A model generated the notes under the pieces. That model ran no database searches, was not told where the DNA came from, and saw only the letters and a program-made list of their open reading frames with translations. Below are positions 28,755-39,474 of a stretch of DNA of 64,000 nucleotides, in pieces. This DNA is from Microbulbifer variabilis (GTDB taxonomy: Bacteria; Pseudomonadota; Gammaproteobacteria; Pseudomonadales; Cellvibrionaceae): assembly GCF_023716485.1 (NCBI RefSeq), contig NZ_CP092418.1:2587001-2651000 (forward strand), written 5' to 3'. The position numbers and the translations under genes were made by a program. Numbering within the stretch: position 1 is the first letter of the stretch; each line of letters starts with the position of its first letter.

Positions 28755-30989
28755 CTATTGGATTTTTCCCACCACCCTGGCCAAATGATCAAAGTGGTCG
28801 ACCTGGATAGCCTTATCCACTGCATCAGCTGCGTCACGAAGAGCATCCGCTTCTTCATCACTAATGAGATTACGTTGCAACCCCTCTTCCACCGACTCGC
28901 GACTTAGGGTGCGAATACCCCCCTTTTTTAACTTCTCTCGTGCACGCTCAGAGGCACATACCTTGTTGAAGGCCTGCTCGACAATTTCAACTCCATCGCC
29001 AGGATTGCCAAGGAAAACACCACGGGTCAAACGGTCTCGGGTTTTGGAGGGACTCAACAGCAACTCGGCACATGCTCGCGCCTGTCGATCTGAAGCAGTA
29101 TGGATACTATGCCCCCAGGGCATAGTCAGAAAATGCATCAACTGTCCAAAAAATGGGCGCGGGAAATTCTGAAAAACTTCCAACAACTGAACTTCGATTT
29201 TATGCAAACCATCGCGCATGGCGAATTCCAGCAACGGTAAATCATCTTTGGGATTGCCATCATCATAGAAACGCTTAAGAGTACAGCTCAACAGATAAAG
29301 CTGGCTGAGCACATCGCCGAGCCGGGAGGATATCAGCTCTTTTCTTTTTAACTCACCGCCCAAGGTGATCAGCGAGACCTCTGTCACCAGTGTCAGCACA
29401 GCCGAGTAGCGATTGATCTGACGAAAATACTTGGCCGCGCCTCCAACATTGCGAGGGCTGCTGGCAAAGAGCCCCACGGTCCAACCATGAAATACTCCTC
29501 GCAATAGTGTCTTGAATTGGAACCACATATGCTTGGGGAGTAAATGATCCAGTTGCTCCAGCCCCTCCTCTTCATCGGGATTTTCAGCAGCGAGCATTTC
29601 ATCAAGTATGTAGGGGTGGCAGCGAATAGCGCCCTGGCCAAAGATCATTAAGCTGCGGGTCAATAAATTGGCCCCTTCTACCGTTATCGCCACGGGTACC
29701 GCACGGTAGGCATTACCCAGGTAATTCAGTGGGCCATCCATGATGGCTTTACCGGCATGAATATCCATGGCGTCATCAATAGCCTGGCGCAGCCCCCCTG
29801 TTGCACTGGCTTTCATAATTGCGGTGATTACCGCCGGCTTAAGTCCATCATCCAATGCCCTGGTGGTTGTCTTATGGGCGCTATCTAGCACGAAAGCGAT
29901 AGCGGCGATCTCCGCCAGCCGACTTTGCACCCCTTCAAAACGCCCTACAGGAATATTGAATTGCTCGCGGATACGCGCATAAGCACCAGTGGTCCTCGCC
30001 GCCATCTTGGCACCGCCCGTAGATAGCGAGGGAAGCGAGATGCCACGCCCGGCAGCCAAGGCACTCATCAACATTTCCCAGCCTTTGCCGACATTCTCCT
30101 GGCCACCAATAATCCACTCCATAGGGATAAAGACATCTTTTCCCCAGTTGGGACCATTTTGGAAGGCCTGCATCGCCGGAAGATGGCGTTGACCAATAGT
30201 CACGCCTTCTGTATCAGTAGGGACCAGTGCCACAGTAATTCCCAGCTCCTCTTTATCGCCGAGAATATGCTCCGGGTCGTACAACTTAAAGGCGAGCCCC
30301 AAGACCGTGGCAATAGGCCCCAGGGTGATATACCGCTTGTGCCAGTTGACACGCATCCCCAAGACCTTTTCCCCCTGATGATCACCGTAACAGACCTCTC
30401 CGCGGTCAATCATGGATGCCGCATCGGAGCCCGCCTGAGGGCTGGTGAGGCCAAAACAGGGAATATCCGTGCCATCGGCAAGCCGGGGCAAGTAATAATC
30501 TTTTTGCTCCTGGGTGCCATGAGCGAGCAGCAATTCTCCCGGCCCGAGGGAGTTGGGCACCATCACAGTGACGCCGACGGTGTTACTCCGCGTGGAAATT
30601 TTGGTGACTATTTCTGCATGCGCAGTAGGGGAAAAGCCGAGACCACCATATTTTTTGGGAATGATGATGCCGAAGAAACGATTTTTGCGTAGAAACTCCC
30701 AAACATGCTCTGGGATATCGTGATCAACAAAGCTGATCTGCCAATCATTGATCATTTTGCAGAGCTCTTCGGCAGGCCCATCGAGAAAAGCCTGTTCCTC
30801 CTCATTCAGCTCCGGCGGTCCCATATCGAGTAGTTGCTTCCAGTCCGGTTTGCCGGAGAGAAGCTGAGCATCCCACCAAACTTCTCCAGCCTCCATTGCC
30901 TCCCGTTCCGTTTGAGATATTGGCGGTAAAATCCTCTTTATGATGTTCAATAGGGGTTTGGTAAAGAATTTCTTGCGCAACTCGCTCAT
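28755..30989 (-). CDS. fadE: Acyl-CoA dehydrogenase, FadE type
   Basis: First enzyme of fatty-acid beta-oxidation, FAD-dependent, 744 aa, in the large gammaproteobacterial FadE class (E. coli 814). The N-terminus lacks the membrane segments of E. coli FadE. Core motifs include IIPKKYGGLGFSPTAHAEI, the flavin/substrate stretch CFGLTSPQAGSDAASM and VTVMVPNSLGPGELLLAHG. A FadE-specific C-terminal helical domain follows. ATG 30989 is preferred because GGAAGG lies just upstream; a longer frame from 31046 lacks that. It starts 24 bases upstream of the acetyl-CoA hydrolase gene on the same strand, so both are probably co-transcribed. Confidence 0.93.
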   Translation of the reverse strand: MSELRKKFFTKPLLNIIKRILPPISQTEREAMEAGEVWWDAQLLSGKPDWKQLLDMGPPELNEEEQAFLDGPAEELCKMINDWQISFVDHDIPEHVWEFLRKNRFFGIIIPKKYGGLGFSPTAHAEIVTKISTRSNTVGVTVMVPNSLGPGELLLAHGTQEQKDYYLPRLADGTDIPCFGLTSPQAGSDAASMIDRGEVCYGDHQGEKVLGMRVNWHKRYITLGPIATVLGLAFKLYDPEHILGDKEELGITVALVPTDTEGVTIGQRHLPAMQAFQNGPNWGKDVFIPMEWIIGGQENVGKGWEMLMSALAAGRGISLPSLSTGGAKMAARTTGAYARIREQFNIPVGRFEGVQSRLAEIAAIAFVLDSAHKTTTRALDDGLKPAVITAIMKASATGGLRQAIDDAMDIHAGKAIMDGPLNYLGNAYRAVPVAITVEGANLLTRSLMIFGQGAIRCHPYILDEMLAAENPDEEEGLEQLDHLLPKHMWFQFKTLLRGVFHGWTVGLFASSPRNVGGAAKYFRQINRYSAVLTLVTEVSLITLGGELKRKELISSRLGDVLSQLYLLSCTLKRFYDDGNPKDDLPLLEFAMRDGLHKIEVQLLEVFQNFPRPFFGQLMHFLTMPWGHSIHTASDRQARACAELLLSPSKTRDRLTRGVFLGNPGDGVEIVEQAFNKVCASERAREKLKKGGIRTLSRESVEEGLQRNLISDEEADALRDAADAVDKAIQVDHFDHLARVVGKIQ

Positions 30990-31349
30990 TTTTACCTTCC
31001 GCAGTATCCCTAGCGGTGCACTACCCCGCCAATTACCACTAGCCATGGTGCTATTTCAAAAAATAATGATAGGCAACGAATGCGGTTGAAGAGTTTCAGT
31101 AAGATCCCTTCCCAAATTGAAAACTCACAAGTATTCACTCAGTACTCCTGACACAACATTTTGTGCGGGGAGAGCCCCCTAGTAACTAGACGCCCAAGAG
31201 AACCTGAAATTTATACATCAATAAGATGTATGAAACGCCAGTTGTCGCGATATTCCTGGGAAATACTACCTATATTTAGAGAGATGGAATGGACGCCGCA
31301 AATGAAGCTCTGGATCAGTTGATAGAAAGCATTGAATTAGGATGCTCGT
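30990..31349. other. Divergent promoter region between fadE and the di-haem oxidoreductase gene
   Basis: About 360 bases that must hold promoters for both directions. No clear FadR-like operator, riboswitch or additional gene was recognised. A short frame beginning near 31292 overlaps the start of the next gene and is probably spurious. Confidence 0.5.
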
Positions 31350-32786
31350 ATGAAGCAGACTCTTGTGAACTCGCTTGCCGGTGTCGGACTTTTAACCCCC
31401 AGCCTGCTCTTCGCCAATCTGGTGGGTGAAGGCCCCCGGCTGGCCCCGGAAGACAGAATTACCCAGGGACAAATTGTTGAAGGTGAACTGAGCCTGGATG
31501 AAATTCGCCAGGCCGGGATGCTCATTTTCAGCACCCCCTTTAATCGCTACGATGGCTACGGGGATGGTGCACACGATGAATCCCAGCCTGATAACCACTC
31601 CGCGGATGGCGGGAACCGACCGACATTACAGGGCAATGGTACCTTCCTGCGAGTCAATGGACTCGACTCCCAGAACTGCCTGGAATGTCACAGTATCGTC
31701 AGCAATAGAACTGTGCCGGCCACCATGGGTATTGGCGGCGGTGGCGGTTTTAGTACCAGCGCAATGCTGCGTCCGGTAAATATCGATGTCATTGACGAAA
31801 GCTTCGATGGGACTGCGGAATACGATGGCCGCCTAATCAACCCCCTATTCTTATTTGGCTCTGGAGGGATTGAACTAGTCGCCAGAGAAATGACCGCTGA
31901 CCTTCAGCGCCTCAAACAATACGCCTTAGACAACCCTGGAACTGTTGTCAGTCTGGATACTAAATCCGTTAATTTTGGCAGTATTTTTGTCGATGAGGAT
32001 GGCAACCTGGACACCAGCAATGTGGAAGGCGTCGATGCCGACCTTGTGGTACGCCCGTTTGGCAGGAAAGGCGATAATGCCTCAGCCCGCGAATTCTCCT
32101 TGAACGCCCTTTCTTTTCACATGGGGATGCAGGCAACAGAAAAGTTTGGCGGGGCAGAAGCCGACGAAGACAATGACGGCGTGACCAACGAAATTTCTGT
32201 CGGTGATCTATCCGCGATCAGTATTTTCATTGCCACCCTGGACCGCCCCTTCCAAATAGAATCCGGCAAAAATAACCGGGGTCGCAAATTGTTCCACGAG
32301 GTTGGCTGTGCCGACTGCCATCGTCCCGTAATGACCACTGAGCGGAGGACCTTGCCCTTTAAGCTAACGGGCTCCCCGGAGGCCCCATTTGAAGATACTT
32401 TCTATCACGTGGATCTAAGTAAGCCCCCCACAGTTTTTAAATCCATTTTTGGAGCGGGAATTGAGGTCGAAATGTTCTCTGATCTCAAGCGCTATGACAT
32501 GGGCATAGCACTAGCTGAAACCGCCTTTTTCCAGGATGAGGTGCAAAACAGGGAATTTATCACCGCACGCCTTTGGGGAGTTGCTGACACAGCGCCCTAT
32601 ATGCACGATGGGCGCGCACTCACCTTGGTAGAAGCCATCTTGTTACACGATAATCCTGGAAGTGATGCCGGCTACGCCGCAGAAAACTTCCAAAATCTGA
32701 GTGACGAAGACAAGAATAAGATCCTTTATTTTCTGATGTCTCTGCGCATGCCCAAGGATCCAGTTTCAGATTTACACAATCGATAG
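31350..32786 (+). CDS. Exported di-haem cytochrome c oxidoreductase (CcP/DHOR-like)
   Basis: Periplasmic protein of 478 aa with a signal peptide (about residues 1-22, ending near LLFANLV). Two haem c sites are visible: CLECH at 110-114 and CADCH at 320-324. The C-terminal APYMHDGRALTLVEAI segment and the final LSDEDKNKILYFLMSL helix match the di-haem oxidoreductase/cytochrome c peroxidase superfamily (PF06537-like). Family members reduce peroxide or oxidise thiols or other small substrates; the reaction here is unknown. No partner gene adjoins it. Confidence 0.85.
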   Translation: MKQTLVNSLAGVGLLTPSLLFANLVGEGPRLAPEDRITQGQIVEGELSLDEIRQAGMLIFSTPFNRYDGYGDGAHDESQPDNHSADGGNRPTLQGNGTFLRVNGLDSQNCLECHSIVSNRTVPATMGIGGGGGFSTSAMLRPVNIDVIDESFDGTAEYDGRLINPLFLFGSGGIELVAREMTADLQRLKQYALDNPGTVVSLDTKSVNFGSIFVDEDGNLDTSNVEGVDADLVVRPFGRKGDNASAREFSLNALSFHMGMQATEKFGGAEADEDNDGVTNEISVGDLSAISIFIATLDRPFQIESGKNNRGRKLFHEVGCADCHRPVMTTERRTLPFKLTGSPEAPFEDTFYHVDLSKPPTVFKSIFGAGIEVEMFSDLKRYDMGIALAETAFFQDEVQNREFITARLWGVADTAPYMHDGRALTLVEAILLHDNPGSDAGYAAENFQNLSDEDKNKILYFLMSLRMPKDPVSDLHNR

Positions 32787-32882
32787 GCAGCTCTTCATGA
32801 ACGATGTCCGCGGCAACAAAGTTGCCAGCGGGCATTTTTATTTACAAGCTTTTGTGGAAGCTGCGTAATTGAAAAGTGGGGC

Positions 32883-33362
32883 TCACACTAGTGCTTCTTG
32901 AGCAACAATGATTCCGTTGTTATCTCCATACAGATATTCTCCAGGTCGAAAAGTCACCCCTCCAAAAGTCACTGCCAGATCCCGCTCGCCAATACCTTTT
33001 TTCTCCGTTTTCATTGGGTGTGTACCCAGGGCCTGAACGCCTAAATCTAGCGCCCCAATCTGGTCAACATCGCGGATGCAGCCATACATCACTATGCCTT
33101 CCCAGCCATTGGCTACCGCTTTATCGGCGAGCATATCGCCAAGACAAGCGCGACGCATTGAACCACCCGCATCGACTACCAGAACCTTTCCTTTTCCCGG
33201 TTCCGCCACTAACTCCCGCACCAGCGAGTTATCCTCAAAACACTTAATAGTTACGATTTGACCGCCAAAGCTCTCACGGCCTCCGTAATTAATAAACATC
33301 GGCTCAACCACTTGCACTGCATCACCGTGGTCATCACACAAATCGGGGGTAGAAATTGGCAT
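32883..33362 (-). CDS. rraA: Regulator of RNase E activity RraA
   Basis: Trimeric protein that binds the C-terminal scaffold of RNase E and inhibits mRNA decay in E. coli, 159 aa (161 in E. coli). Typical segments are [55 protein letters not shown] and [22 protein letters not shown] 33362 is chosen because GAGAGG lies just upstream and the product then matches the family; the frame is open further upstream. Some RraA-fold proteins are aldolases, but the length and motifs fit RraA. Confidence 0.93.
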   Translation of the reverse strand: MPISTPDLCDDHGDAVQVVEPMFINYGGRESFGGQIVTIKCFEDNSLVRELVAEPGKGKVLVVDAGGSMRRACLGDMLADKAVANGWEGIVMYGCIRDVDQIGALDLGVQALGTHPMKTEKKGIGERDLAVTFGGVTFRPGEYLYGDNNGIIVAQEALV

Positions 33363-33503
33363 AAGCCCTCTCGCAATCATTCCGTAAAAAATGATGATAG
33401 CGATAGTGTCACTCTGGTGGCAGGCTGACAAATAAATACCGGGTATCATCCCTATAGATAATACCCGGCCAAGGCTTCGCTGCTACAAAATCGTTTTCAG
33501 GTT

Positions 33504-34073
33504 TTAGTGCGTAACACGCACCGGAGTACCTACACGTACATGGCGATAAAACTTTCTAGCCATGTGCGGAGGCATACGCACACAACCATGCGAGGCAGGG
33601 TGTCTGGGCACATGGCCAGAAGCATGCAGACCGATCCCGCCGTTGAAGCGAATATAGTTATTCATTTTTGCACCACGATACACAGTACCGGCGGGGCGAC
33701 GATGTTTACGAGTATTTACATTGGACCTCACCACCCGTCCTGTGCGCCTATCTACATAACTACCGTAGATCGAAGAGCGATGATGCGGGTGCTTGGACAA
33801 TACACGGAAGTGTCCTGGCCGCGTACTATAACCCCGCTTACCGGAGGAAATTCTGGATACCCCAACCAACTTACCGCCTTTGTAGAGGTAAGCGCGCTGT
33901 TCACTCAAGTCAATCCTGATTGAGGCGCCTCCTCCCCTAGCCGCAGCGCGATCATCAAACCAGTTACCACCGCGGGGCTTTGCCATTGCAGGGGGAACGG
34001 CGATTAGTGCCAAGAGACACAACATCAGAAAAATATGTAATATTGGGATCTGTAACTGTCTGCTCGTATGCAT
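33504..34073 (-). CDS. L,D-transpeptidase (YkuD domain), exported
   Basis: Cell-wall cross-linking or lipoprotein-attaching enzyme of 189 aa with an N-terminal signal peptide (about residues 1-31, ending AVPPAMA). The YkuD active site is visible in HASGHVPRHPASHGCVRM, with the nucleophilic cysteine in SHGCVRM. The domain occupies about residues 50-188. The protein is unusually rich in arginine and histidine. There is no peptidoglycan-binding domain. It is transcribed alone. Confidence 0.9.
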   Translation of the reverse strand: MHTSRQLQIPILHIFLMLCLLALIAVPPAMAKPRGGNWFDDRAAARGGGASIRIDLSEQRAYLYKGGKLVGVSRISSGKRGYSTRPGHFRVLSKHPHHRSSIYGSYVDRRTGRVVRSNVNTRKHRRPAGTVYRGAKMNNYIRFNGGIGLHASGHVPRHPASHGCVRMPPHMARKFYRHVRVGTPVRVTH

Positions 34074-34470
34074 AGCTCACCTCAACAACTTTCTCTGCTC
34101 TGCCAAAGTGGGCGGAAAGGAAAACAGCCCAACCGATACCACTCAAACTTCTACACCGGAGGATTTACCCCTGCAGGTGAATCAGCACCAAAGCAAATTG
34201 CGCTCTGTTTTCCATCTACGCGCTGCCTCAGGACTCTTCCGATTTTATTGAGGCTGGTGGTAAGCCTTAGAATGAATTCTTATCTCTGAAGGCAAGCCAT
34301 AGAGTTTTGAATTTTTTCGGTAGCGTGTGATCCGTAAATCTCACACAGAAATAGCAGGATAAATTCCGAAGTTATCGAGAGAAGCGGCAACAGAAGTCTA
34401 ATTTTTGGGCAAACACGCAATGAATTAGGAAAAAAAAACCACAGTCGCTGGAGGGGCGCTTAGATAGGAA
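34074..34470. other. Intergenic stretch without a recognised gene
   Basis: About 400 bases between the ppsA terminator and the L,D-transpeptidase start. No coding frame with protein-like character, structured RNA or repeat was recognised. It must contain the L,D-transpeptidase promoter. Confidence 0.5.
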
Positions 34471-34492
34471 AAGCGGCCCAAAAGGGCCGCTT
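34471..34492 (-). terminator. Terminator of ppsA
   Basis: AAGCGGCCC, loop AAAA (plus strand), GGGCCGCTT form a 9-bp stem, with a TTTTCC run on the minus strand. It lies 11 bases after the ppsA stop codon. Confidence 0.87.
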
Positions 34493-34502
34493 AGAAAGGA
34501 AA

Positions 34503-36866
34503 TTAGGCTTCTTCGTTAGCTAGGAATAGCCAGGTATCTACAGCGGTATCCGGGTTCAGGGAAACACTGTCGATTCCCTCATCCATCAACCAGCGGGCGA
34601 AGTCTTTGTGGTCAGAAGGTCCCTGACCGCAGATGCCTACATATTTACCAGCTTTTTTGCAGGCCTGGATGGCGCGGGACAGCAGAGCCTTCACTGCCGG
34701 GTTACGCTCGTCGAACAGGTCGGCCACCAGACCGGAATCCCGATCAAGACCCAGGGTAAGCTGGGTCAAGTCATTAGAACCGATTGAGAAGCCATCAAAA
34801 TGCTGCAGGAACTCTTCTGCCAGCAGGGCATTGGATGGCAGTTCGCACATCATAATGACCTTGAGACCAGCCTCGCCGCGGCGCAGACCGTTCTCGGCGA
34901 GCAGACCGACAACCTCTTCTGCCTCTTCCGGAGTTCGCACGAAGGGTACCATGATCTCCACATTGGTCAGCCCCATCTCGTCACGCACTTTCTTCAGTGC
35001 ACGACATTCCAGGGCGAAACACTGGCGGAAATCTTCAGAGCGGTAGCGAGCCGCACCACGGAAGCCGAGCATCGGGTTCTCTTCGCTGGGTTCGTATAGT
35101 TGGCCACCAACCAGGTGTGCGTATTCGTTGGACTTAAAGTCTGATAGACGCACGATTACACGATTAGGTGCAAAGGCCGCGGCCAGGGTAGCGATACCTT
35201 CTACCAGTTTCTCAACAATAAAGTCTTCCGGGGAGGCGTAACCGCCTATGCGCTCGCGGATATTCTGTTGCAAGTCATCCGGGAGGCTATCCAGCTCAAG
35301 CAGGGCTTTCGGGTGAATCCCAATCATGCGATTCAGGATAAATTCCAAGCGCGCCAGGCCAACCCCCTGATTGGGCAAGTGGCTAAAGGCAAAAGCGCGA
35401 TCTGGATTGCCCACATTGAGCATGATTTTGAAAGGCAGATCCGGCATTTCGGAAACTTCAGTTTCTTCACGCTGGAAGTCCAACTCGCCGGACATTACGA
35501 AGCCGGTATCGCCTTCGGCACAAGAGACGGTGACGGGAGTACCGTCTTCCAATAACTCGGTGGCGTTTCCACAGCCAACCACTGCGGGAATCCCCAATTC
35601 ACGGGCAATAATCGCCGCGTGACAAGTACGGCCGCCGCGGTTGGTAACAATTGCGCTCGCCTTTTTCAACACCGGTTCCCAATCCGGGTCGGTCATATCG
35701 GTCACCAGGACCTCACCGTCCTGCATAGCTGCCATATCTTGGACGGACTTCAGCTTGCGAACGCGGCCTGCACCGATACGCTGACCAATCGCGCGCCCCT
35801 CACACAGTACTTCACCGCGTTCCTGCAGGCTGTAACGCTCAATGCTGGTACCCTGATCGCGGGAGCGTACGGTCTCCGGGCGCGCTTGTACGATAAATAG
35901 CTTACCGGTATCACCGTCTTTGGCCCACTCGATATCCATCGGACGACCGTAGTGCTCTTCGATTTTACGGGCCTGAATTGCCAGGCTGGTCAGCTCTTCA
36001 TCATTGAGAGCAAAACGCTGGCGATCTTCTTCTGCAACCTCAACGGTTTTTACTGAGCGCCCGCAATCGCCGCTTTCGTCGTAAACCATTTTGATGGCTT
36101 TACTACCGCGATTGCGACGTAGGATAGCTGGGCGCCCAGCATCCAAAGCCGGCTTGTAGAGATAGAACTCGTCAGGATTCACAGCACCCTGTACAACAGT
36201 CTCACCCAGACCGAAGGCCGCAGTGATAAAGATCACATCACGGAATCCACTCTCAGTATCCAAGGTAAACATTACACCGGCCGCGCCAGTCTCACTGCGC
36301 ACCATGTGCTGAATACCAGCCGACAGAGCTACACCTACATCCGCGTAGCCTGTATGTACACGGTAGGCGATGGCACGGTCGTTATAGAGAGAGGCAAATA
36401 CTTCTTTAACCGCAATCAGAACCGCATCTATACCACGGATATTCAGGAAGGTCTCCTGCTGGCCTGCGAAAGAAGCATCCGGTAAATCTTCAGCAGTCGC
36501 GGAGGAACGCACAGCAACAGCTGTCTCACCACCACCCAAAGCTTCATAACCATCGCGGATCTCTTTTTCCAGCTGTGCAGGAAATGGGGTCTGTATGATC
36601 CAATTGCGAATTTCATCGCCGGCTTTGGCTAACTCAGTAACATCACCGACATCGAGTCCTTTCAGCCGCTCGGCGATACGCTGCTCTAACTGCTCATGGG
36701 CTAGGAAAGCCCGAAAAGCCTCCGCTGTGGTCGCAAAGCCGCCCGGTACACTCACACCAGCGCCGGCCAGAGATGAAATCATCTCGCCGAGCGATGCGTT
36801 TTTACCGCCGACTTTGTCGACATCATCCATTCCCAGTTTTGCAAAGTCGATGGTGAAATTCGTCAA
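34503..36866 (-). CDS. ppsA: Phosphoenolpyruvate synthase
   Basis: Gluconeogenic enzyme making PEP, AMP and phosphate from pyruvate and ATP, 787 aa. Domain order is an ATP-grasp PEP/pyruvate-binding domain (about 15-340, with [12 protein letters not shown]), a phosphohistidine swivel domain with catalytic His416 in [14 protein letters not shown], and a PEP-utilising TIM barrel with [17 protein letters not shown]. Thr414, two residues before the histidine, aligns with the threonine phosphorylated by PpsR. It is divergent from ppsR, as is usual. Confidence 0.97.
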   Translation of the reverse strand: MTNFTIDFAKLGMDDVDKVGGKNASLGEMISSLAGAGVSVPGGFATTAEAFRAFLAHEQLEQRIAERLKGLDVGDVTELAKAGDEIRNWIIQTPFPAQLEKEIRDGYEALGGGETAVAVRSSATAEDLPDASFAGQQETFLNIRGIDAVLIAVKEVFASLYNDRAIAYRVHTGYADVGVALSAGIQHMVRSETGAAGVMFTLDTESGFRDVIFITAAFGLGETVVQGAVNPDEFYLYKPALDAGRPAILRRNRGSKAIKMVYDESGDCGRSVKTVEVAEEDRQRFALNDEELTSLAIQARKIEEHYGRPMDIEWAKDGDTGKLFIVQARPETVRSRDQGTSIERYSLQERGEVLCEGRAIGQRIGAGRVRKLKSVQDMAAMQDGEVLVTDMTDPDWEPVLKKASAIVTNRGGRTCHAAIIARELGIPAVVGCGNATELLEDGTPVTVSCAEGDTGFVMSGELDFQREETEVSEMPDLPFKIMLNVGNPDRAFAFSHLPNQGVGLARLEFILNRMIGIHPKALLELDSLPDDLQQNIRERIGGYASPEDFIVEKLVEGIATLAAAFAPNRVIVRLSDFKSNEYAHLVGGQLYEPSEENPMLGFRGAARYRSEDFRQCFALECRALKKVRDEMGLTNVEIMVPFVRTPEEAEEVVGLLAENGLRRGEAGLKVIMMCELPSNALLAEEFLQHFDGFSIGSNDLTQLTLGLDRDSGLVADLFDERNPAVKALLSRAIQACKKAGKYVGICGQGPSDHKDFARWLMDEGIDSVSLNPDTAVDTWLFLANEEA

Positions 36867-37062
36867 GTGAAGGCCCTCTGAAATCAGGTTTGTTGGGCGC
36901 TGATTATAAGGATGAGTCTTGTAAAAAATAGCCCAGGAAAAACGGTCAATATGTTGTAAATTTTCTACAAGCTTGCTTAGCTCTCAGAAAATAAGACCTT
37001 TAAGCCCACCACCCCTATACTAGCGGCCACTAAAAAGTCCCGCCAACAGACAGAGACGCAGC

Positions 37063-37890
37063 ATGGCAAAAGACAAACGCACCGCTTTTTTTATTTCCGA
37101 TGGAACCGGCCTCACTGTAGAGGGCATTGGCCACAGCCTATTGGCACAGTTTCAGGACCAGCATGTCGAGCAGGTGACTCTGCCTTATATTGACTCTACC
37201 GAAAAGGTCCAGCAGGCTCTCCAGCGTATAGAGAGCGCTGCCCAGGAATCCGGTCTGCAGCCCATCATTATTACCAGCATCGTTTCTGACCAGATTCGCG
37301 ATCAATTGCACCAAAGCCCCGCTTTAATGCTGGATATCTTCGAGAATTACCTGACACCTCTGGCCAATTTATTTGGGCGCGATCCTGCACAGACCGTTAA
37401 TGTCTCCCACGGCATTGCCGATAATCGCCGCTATAGCGAACGCATTGATGCGGTGCATTTTGCTATCGATAACGACGACGGGCGCCGCATCAGTGAATTT
37501 GAGCAAGCGGATGTCATATTGCTCGGCGTCTCCCGCTCCGGCAAAACCCCCACCTGCCTATATTTAGCCCTGCAATTTGGACTGCGCGCGGCCAACTATC
37601 CCATCACCGAAGAGGATATGGACTCCACCACCCTGCCCAAGATTCTGCGCCCCTTCCAGCGCAAACTCTTCGGTCTCACCATAGATCCCAAACGCTTGAT
37701 GCAGATTCGACAGGAAAGACGCGCCAATAGCCGCTACGCTTCTATAGGGCAGTGCGAATTTGAGGTGCGCCAAGTCGAACAGATGCTAAGGCGGGCGCAA
37801 GTGCCCTTCCTCAATGCCACCCAGCTATCCGTGGAGGAGCTCGCTACGCGCCTGATGTCCCAGGCCGGCATCGAGCGAAGAATTGACTAA
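37063..37890 (+). CDS. ppsR: PEP synthase regulatory kinase/pyrophosphorylase PpsR
   Basis: Bifunctional ADP-dependent kinase and Pi-dependent pyrophosphorylase (DUF299) that turns PEP synthase off and on, 275 aa. The P-loop-like motif GVSRSGKTPT is at residues 155-164. The N-terminal AFFISDGTGLTVEGIGHSLL is the family start. Its target threonine is present in the divergent PpsA. About 195 bases of shared promoter region separate the two genes. Confidence 0.95.
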   Translation: MAKDKRTAFFISDGTGLTVEGIGHSLLAQFQDQHVEQVTLPYIDSTEKVQQALQRIESAAQESGLQPIIITSIVSDQIRDQLHQSPALMLDIFENYLTPLANLFGRDPAQTVNVSHGIADNRRYSERIDAVHFAIDNDDGRRISEFEQADVILLGVSRSGKTPTCLYLALQFGLRAANYPITEEDMDSTTLPKILRPFQRKLFGLTIDPKRLMQIRQERRANSRYASIGQCEFEVRQVEQMLRRAQVPFLNATQLSVEELATRLMSQAGIERRID

Positions 37891-37974
37891 GGGATGACCA
37901 AAAAGCCAGGCGCCCTTTTCACGCCGCGACAAAGTGTGTAGTGTGCGCCGTCTTCCAGACTGCCGTGTTTTGAT

Positions 37975-39306
37975 ATGCAAATAGTCTCCCTGCCCTATTC
38001 ACTCAATTCTGCAGCAGCCTTCCAGGCAATTGCGGATCTACCTGTGCCGGTATGGCTCGATAGCGGCCGGCCTCTCAGCAGCGGAGGTCGCTACGATATT
38101 ATCAGTGCCGACCCTCTTAACGCGCTGGAACTGGCAGCAGATAGCAGCGAGCCTTTCACTCGGGTAGATGACCTAAGTCGTGAGCTGTGCCCTCAGGAGC
38201 GGGACTCGCAACTGCCATTTTGCGGTGGAATCATCGGTTTTGCCGGTTATGAACTGGGCACCGGCGGTAACTTTTTGCCGGCGGATACCCGACCTACGGA
38301 CCTACCGGCAGGCTTTTTTGGGCTCTATAGCTGGGCTTTTATTGCAGATCACCAGCTGGGCTCCTGCCATCTGGTTTTTCATCCTGCCTGCCCAGCCAGG
38401 CAGGTACAAGAGCTAATCGATCGTTTTAAATCGGTGCACTGGGAGCGAGAGCAGGATCCCGAGGGGTTTCGCCTTTTAGCACCATTTGCCCACGAACTCA
38501 GTGTTGCTGACTATGAGGAGCGCATTGCGCGAATCCTCGAATATATCGCAGCGGGAGATGTCTACCAGGCAAACTTTACCCAACGCTTCAGCGCCCCCTA
38601 CGAGGGCGATCTCTTTGGTGCCTACCTGGCATTGCGTCGACGCGTGGCAGGGCCATTTTCAGCATTTATGGAAATGCCCCAGGGCAGCTTGCTGAGCCTA
38701 TCGCCAGAGCGCTTTATTCGTGCCGATGGCAGTAGCTTGCGCACCGAGCCCATCAAGGGCACCGCCGCCAGAGTAGCTGATCCGGTAGAGGACCAGCGTG
38801 CGGCATTTACCCTGCAGAGAAGCCCTAAAGATCGCGCAGAAAACCTGATGATCGTGGATTTGCTGCGCAACGATTTCAGCAAGTTATGCCGCAGTGGCAG
38901 CGTGAGGGTGCCGGAGCTATTCCAGCTGGCTAGCTTTGCCAATGTTCACCACTTGGTCAGCGTAGTGACAGGAGAGATGCATGAGGACTCAGCTTACAGC
39001 GACCTGTTAGCGGCCTGTTTTCCCGGAGGCTCCATCACCGGTGCCCCCAAACGCCGCTCTATGGAGGTCATTCGCGAGCTGGAAGCCAGCCCCAGGGGTA
39101 TCTATTGCGGCAGCATCGGCTATATCAGTAGCTGCGGCCGCGCCGATACCAACATCGCCATTCGTACCTTTAGCGCCAGTAATGGGCGCATTACCTGTGC
39201 TGCCGGTGGAGGCATAGTCGCCGACTCTGACCCGACAGCAGAGTACAAGGAGTGCCTGGCCAAAGTGCGCTTACTTCTTGAAACCGCAGAGCAATTCCTG
39301 AATTGA
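37975..39306 (+). CDS. pabB: Aminodeoxychorismate synthase component I
   Basis: Folate-pathway enzyme that uses chorismate and ammonia from the PabA glutaminase to make 4-amino-4-deoxychorismate, 443 aa. The N-terminal Anth_synt_I_N region covers about residues 1-130. The chorismate-binding domain covers about 175-435, with TEPIKGTAAR and GSITGAPKRRSMEVIRELE, which distinguish PabB from anthranilate synthase TrpE. The reaction partner for the next step, PabC, is encoded at about 60.4 kb here, not adjacent. PabA is not in the window. Confidence 0.93.
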   Translation: MQIVSLPYSLNSAAAFQAIADLPVPVWLDSGRPLSSGGRYDIISADPLNALELAADSSEPFTRVDDLSRELCPQERDSQLPFCGGIIGFAGYELGTGGNFLPADTRPTDLPAGFFGLYSWAFIADHQLGSCHLVFHPACPARQVQELIDRFKSVHWEREQDPEGFRLLAPFAHELSVADYEERIARILEYIAAGDVYQANFTQRFSAPYEGDLFGAYLALRRRVAGPFSAFMEMPQGSLLSLSPERFIRADGSSLRTEPIKGTAARVADPVEDQRAAFTLQRSPKDRAENLMIVDLLRNDFSKLCRSGSVRVPELFQLASFANVHHLVSVVTGEMHEDSAYSDLLAACFPGGSITGAPKRRSMEVIRELEASPRGIYCGSIGYISSCGRADTNIAIRTFSASNGRITCAAGGGIVADSDPTAEYKECLAKVRLLLETAEQFLN

Positions 39307-39474
39307 TCACCCAGCCCGTCAAAAATCACTGCCTGCCGGGCTTTTCTGTAGTCTTACTACAGCATTTTGGTTATAGAACTATCTAGGATTGATATTTCAA
39401 AGTTATTAGGCCATCTGATAGATTCAATGCCAGTAGTGCCAATTTCAGCGCTTAACTGGATCAAGGAATTTATT

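Noticed and set aside
31292..31430. Short frame beginning ATG GAC GCC overlapping the di-haem gene start
   Set aside because: It overlaps the signal-peptide region of a certain gene in another frame, and has no ribosome-binding site.
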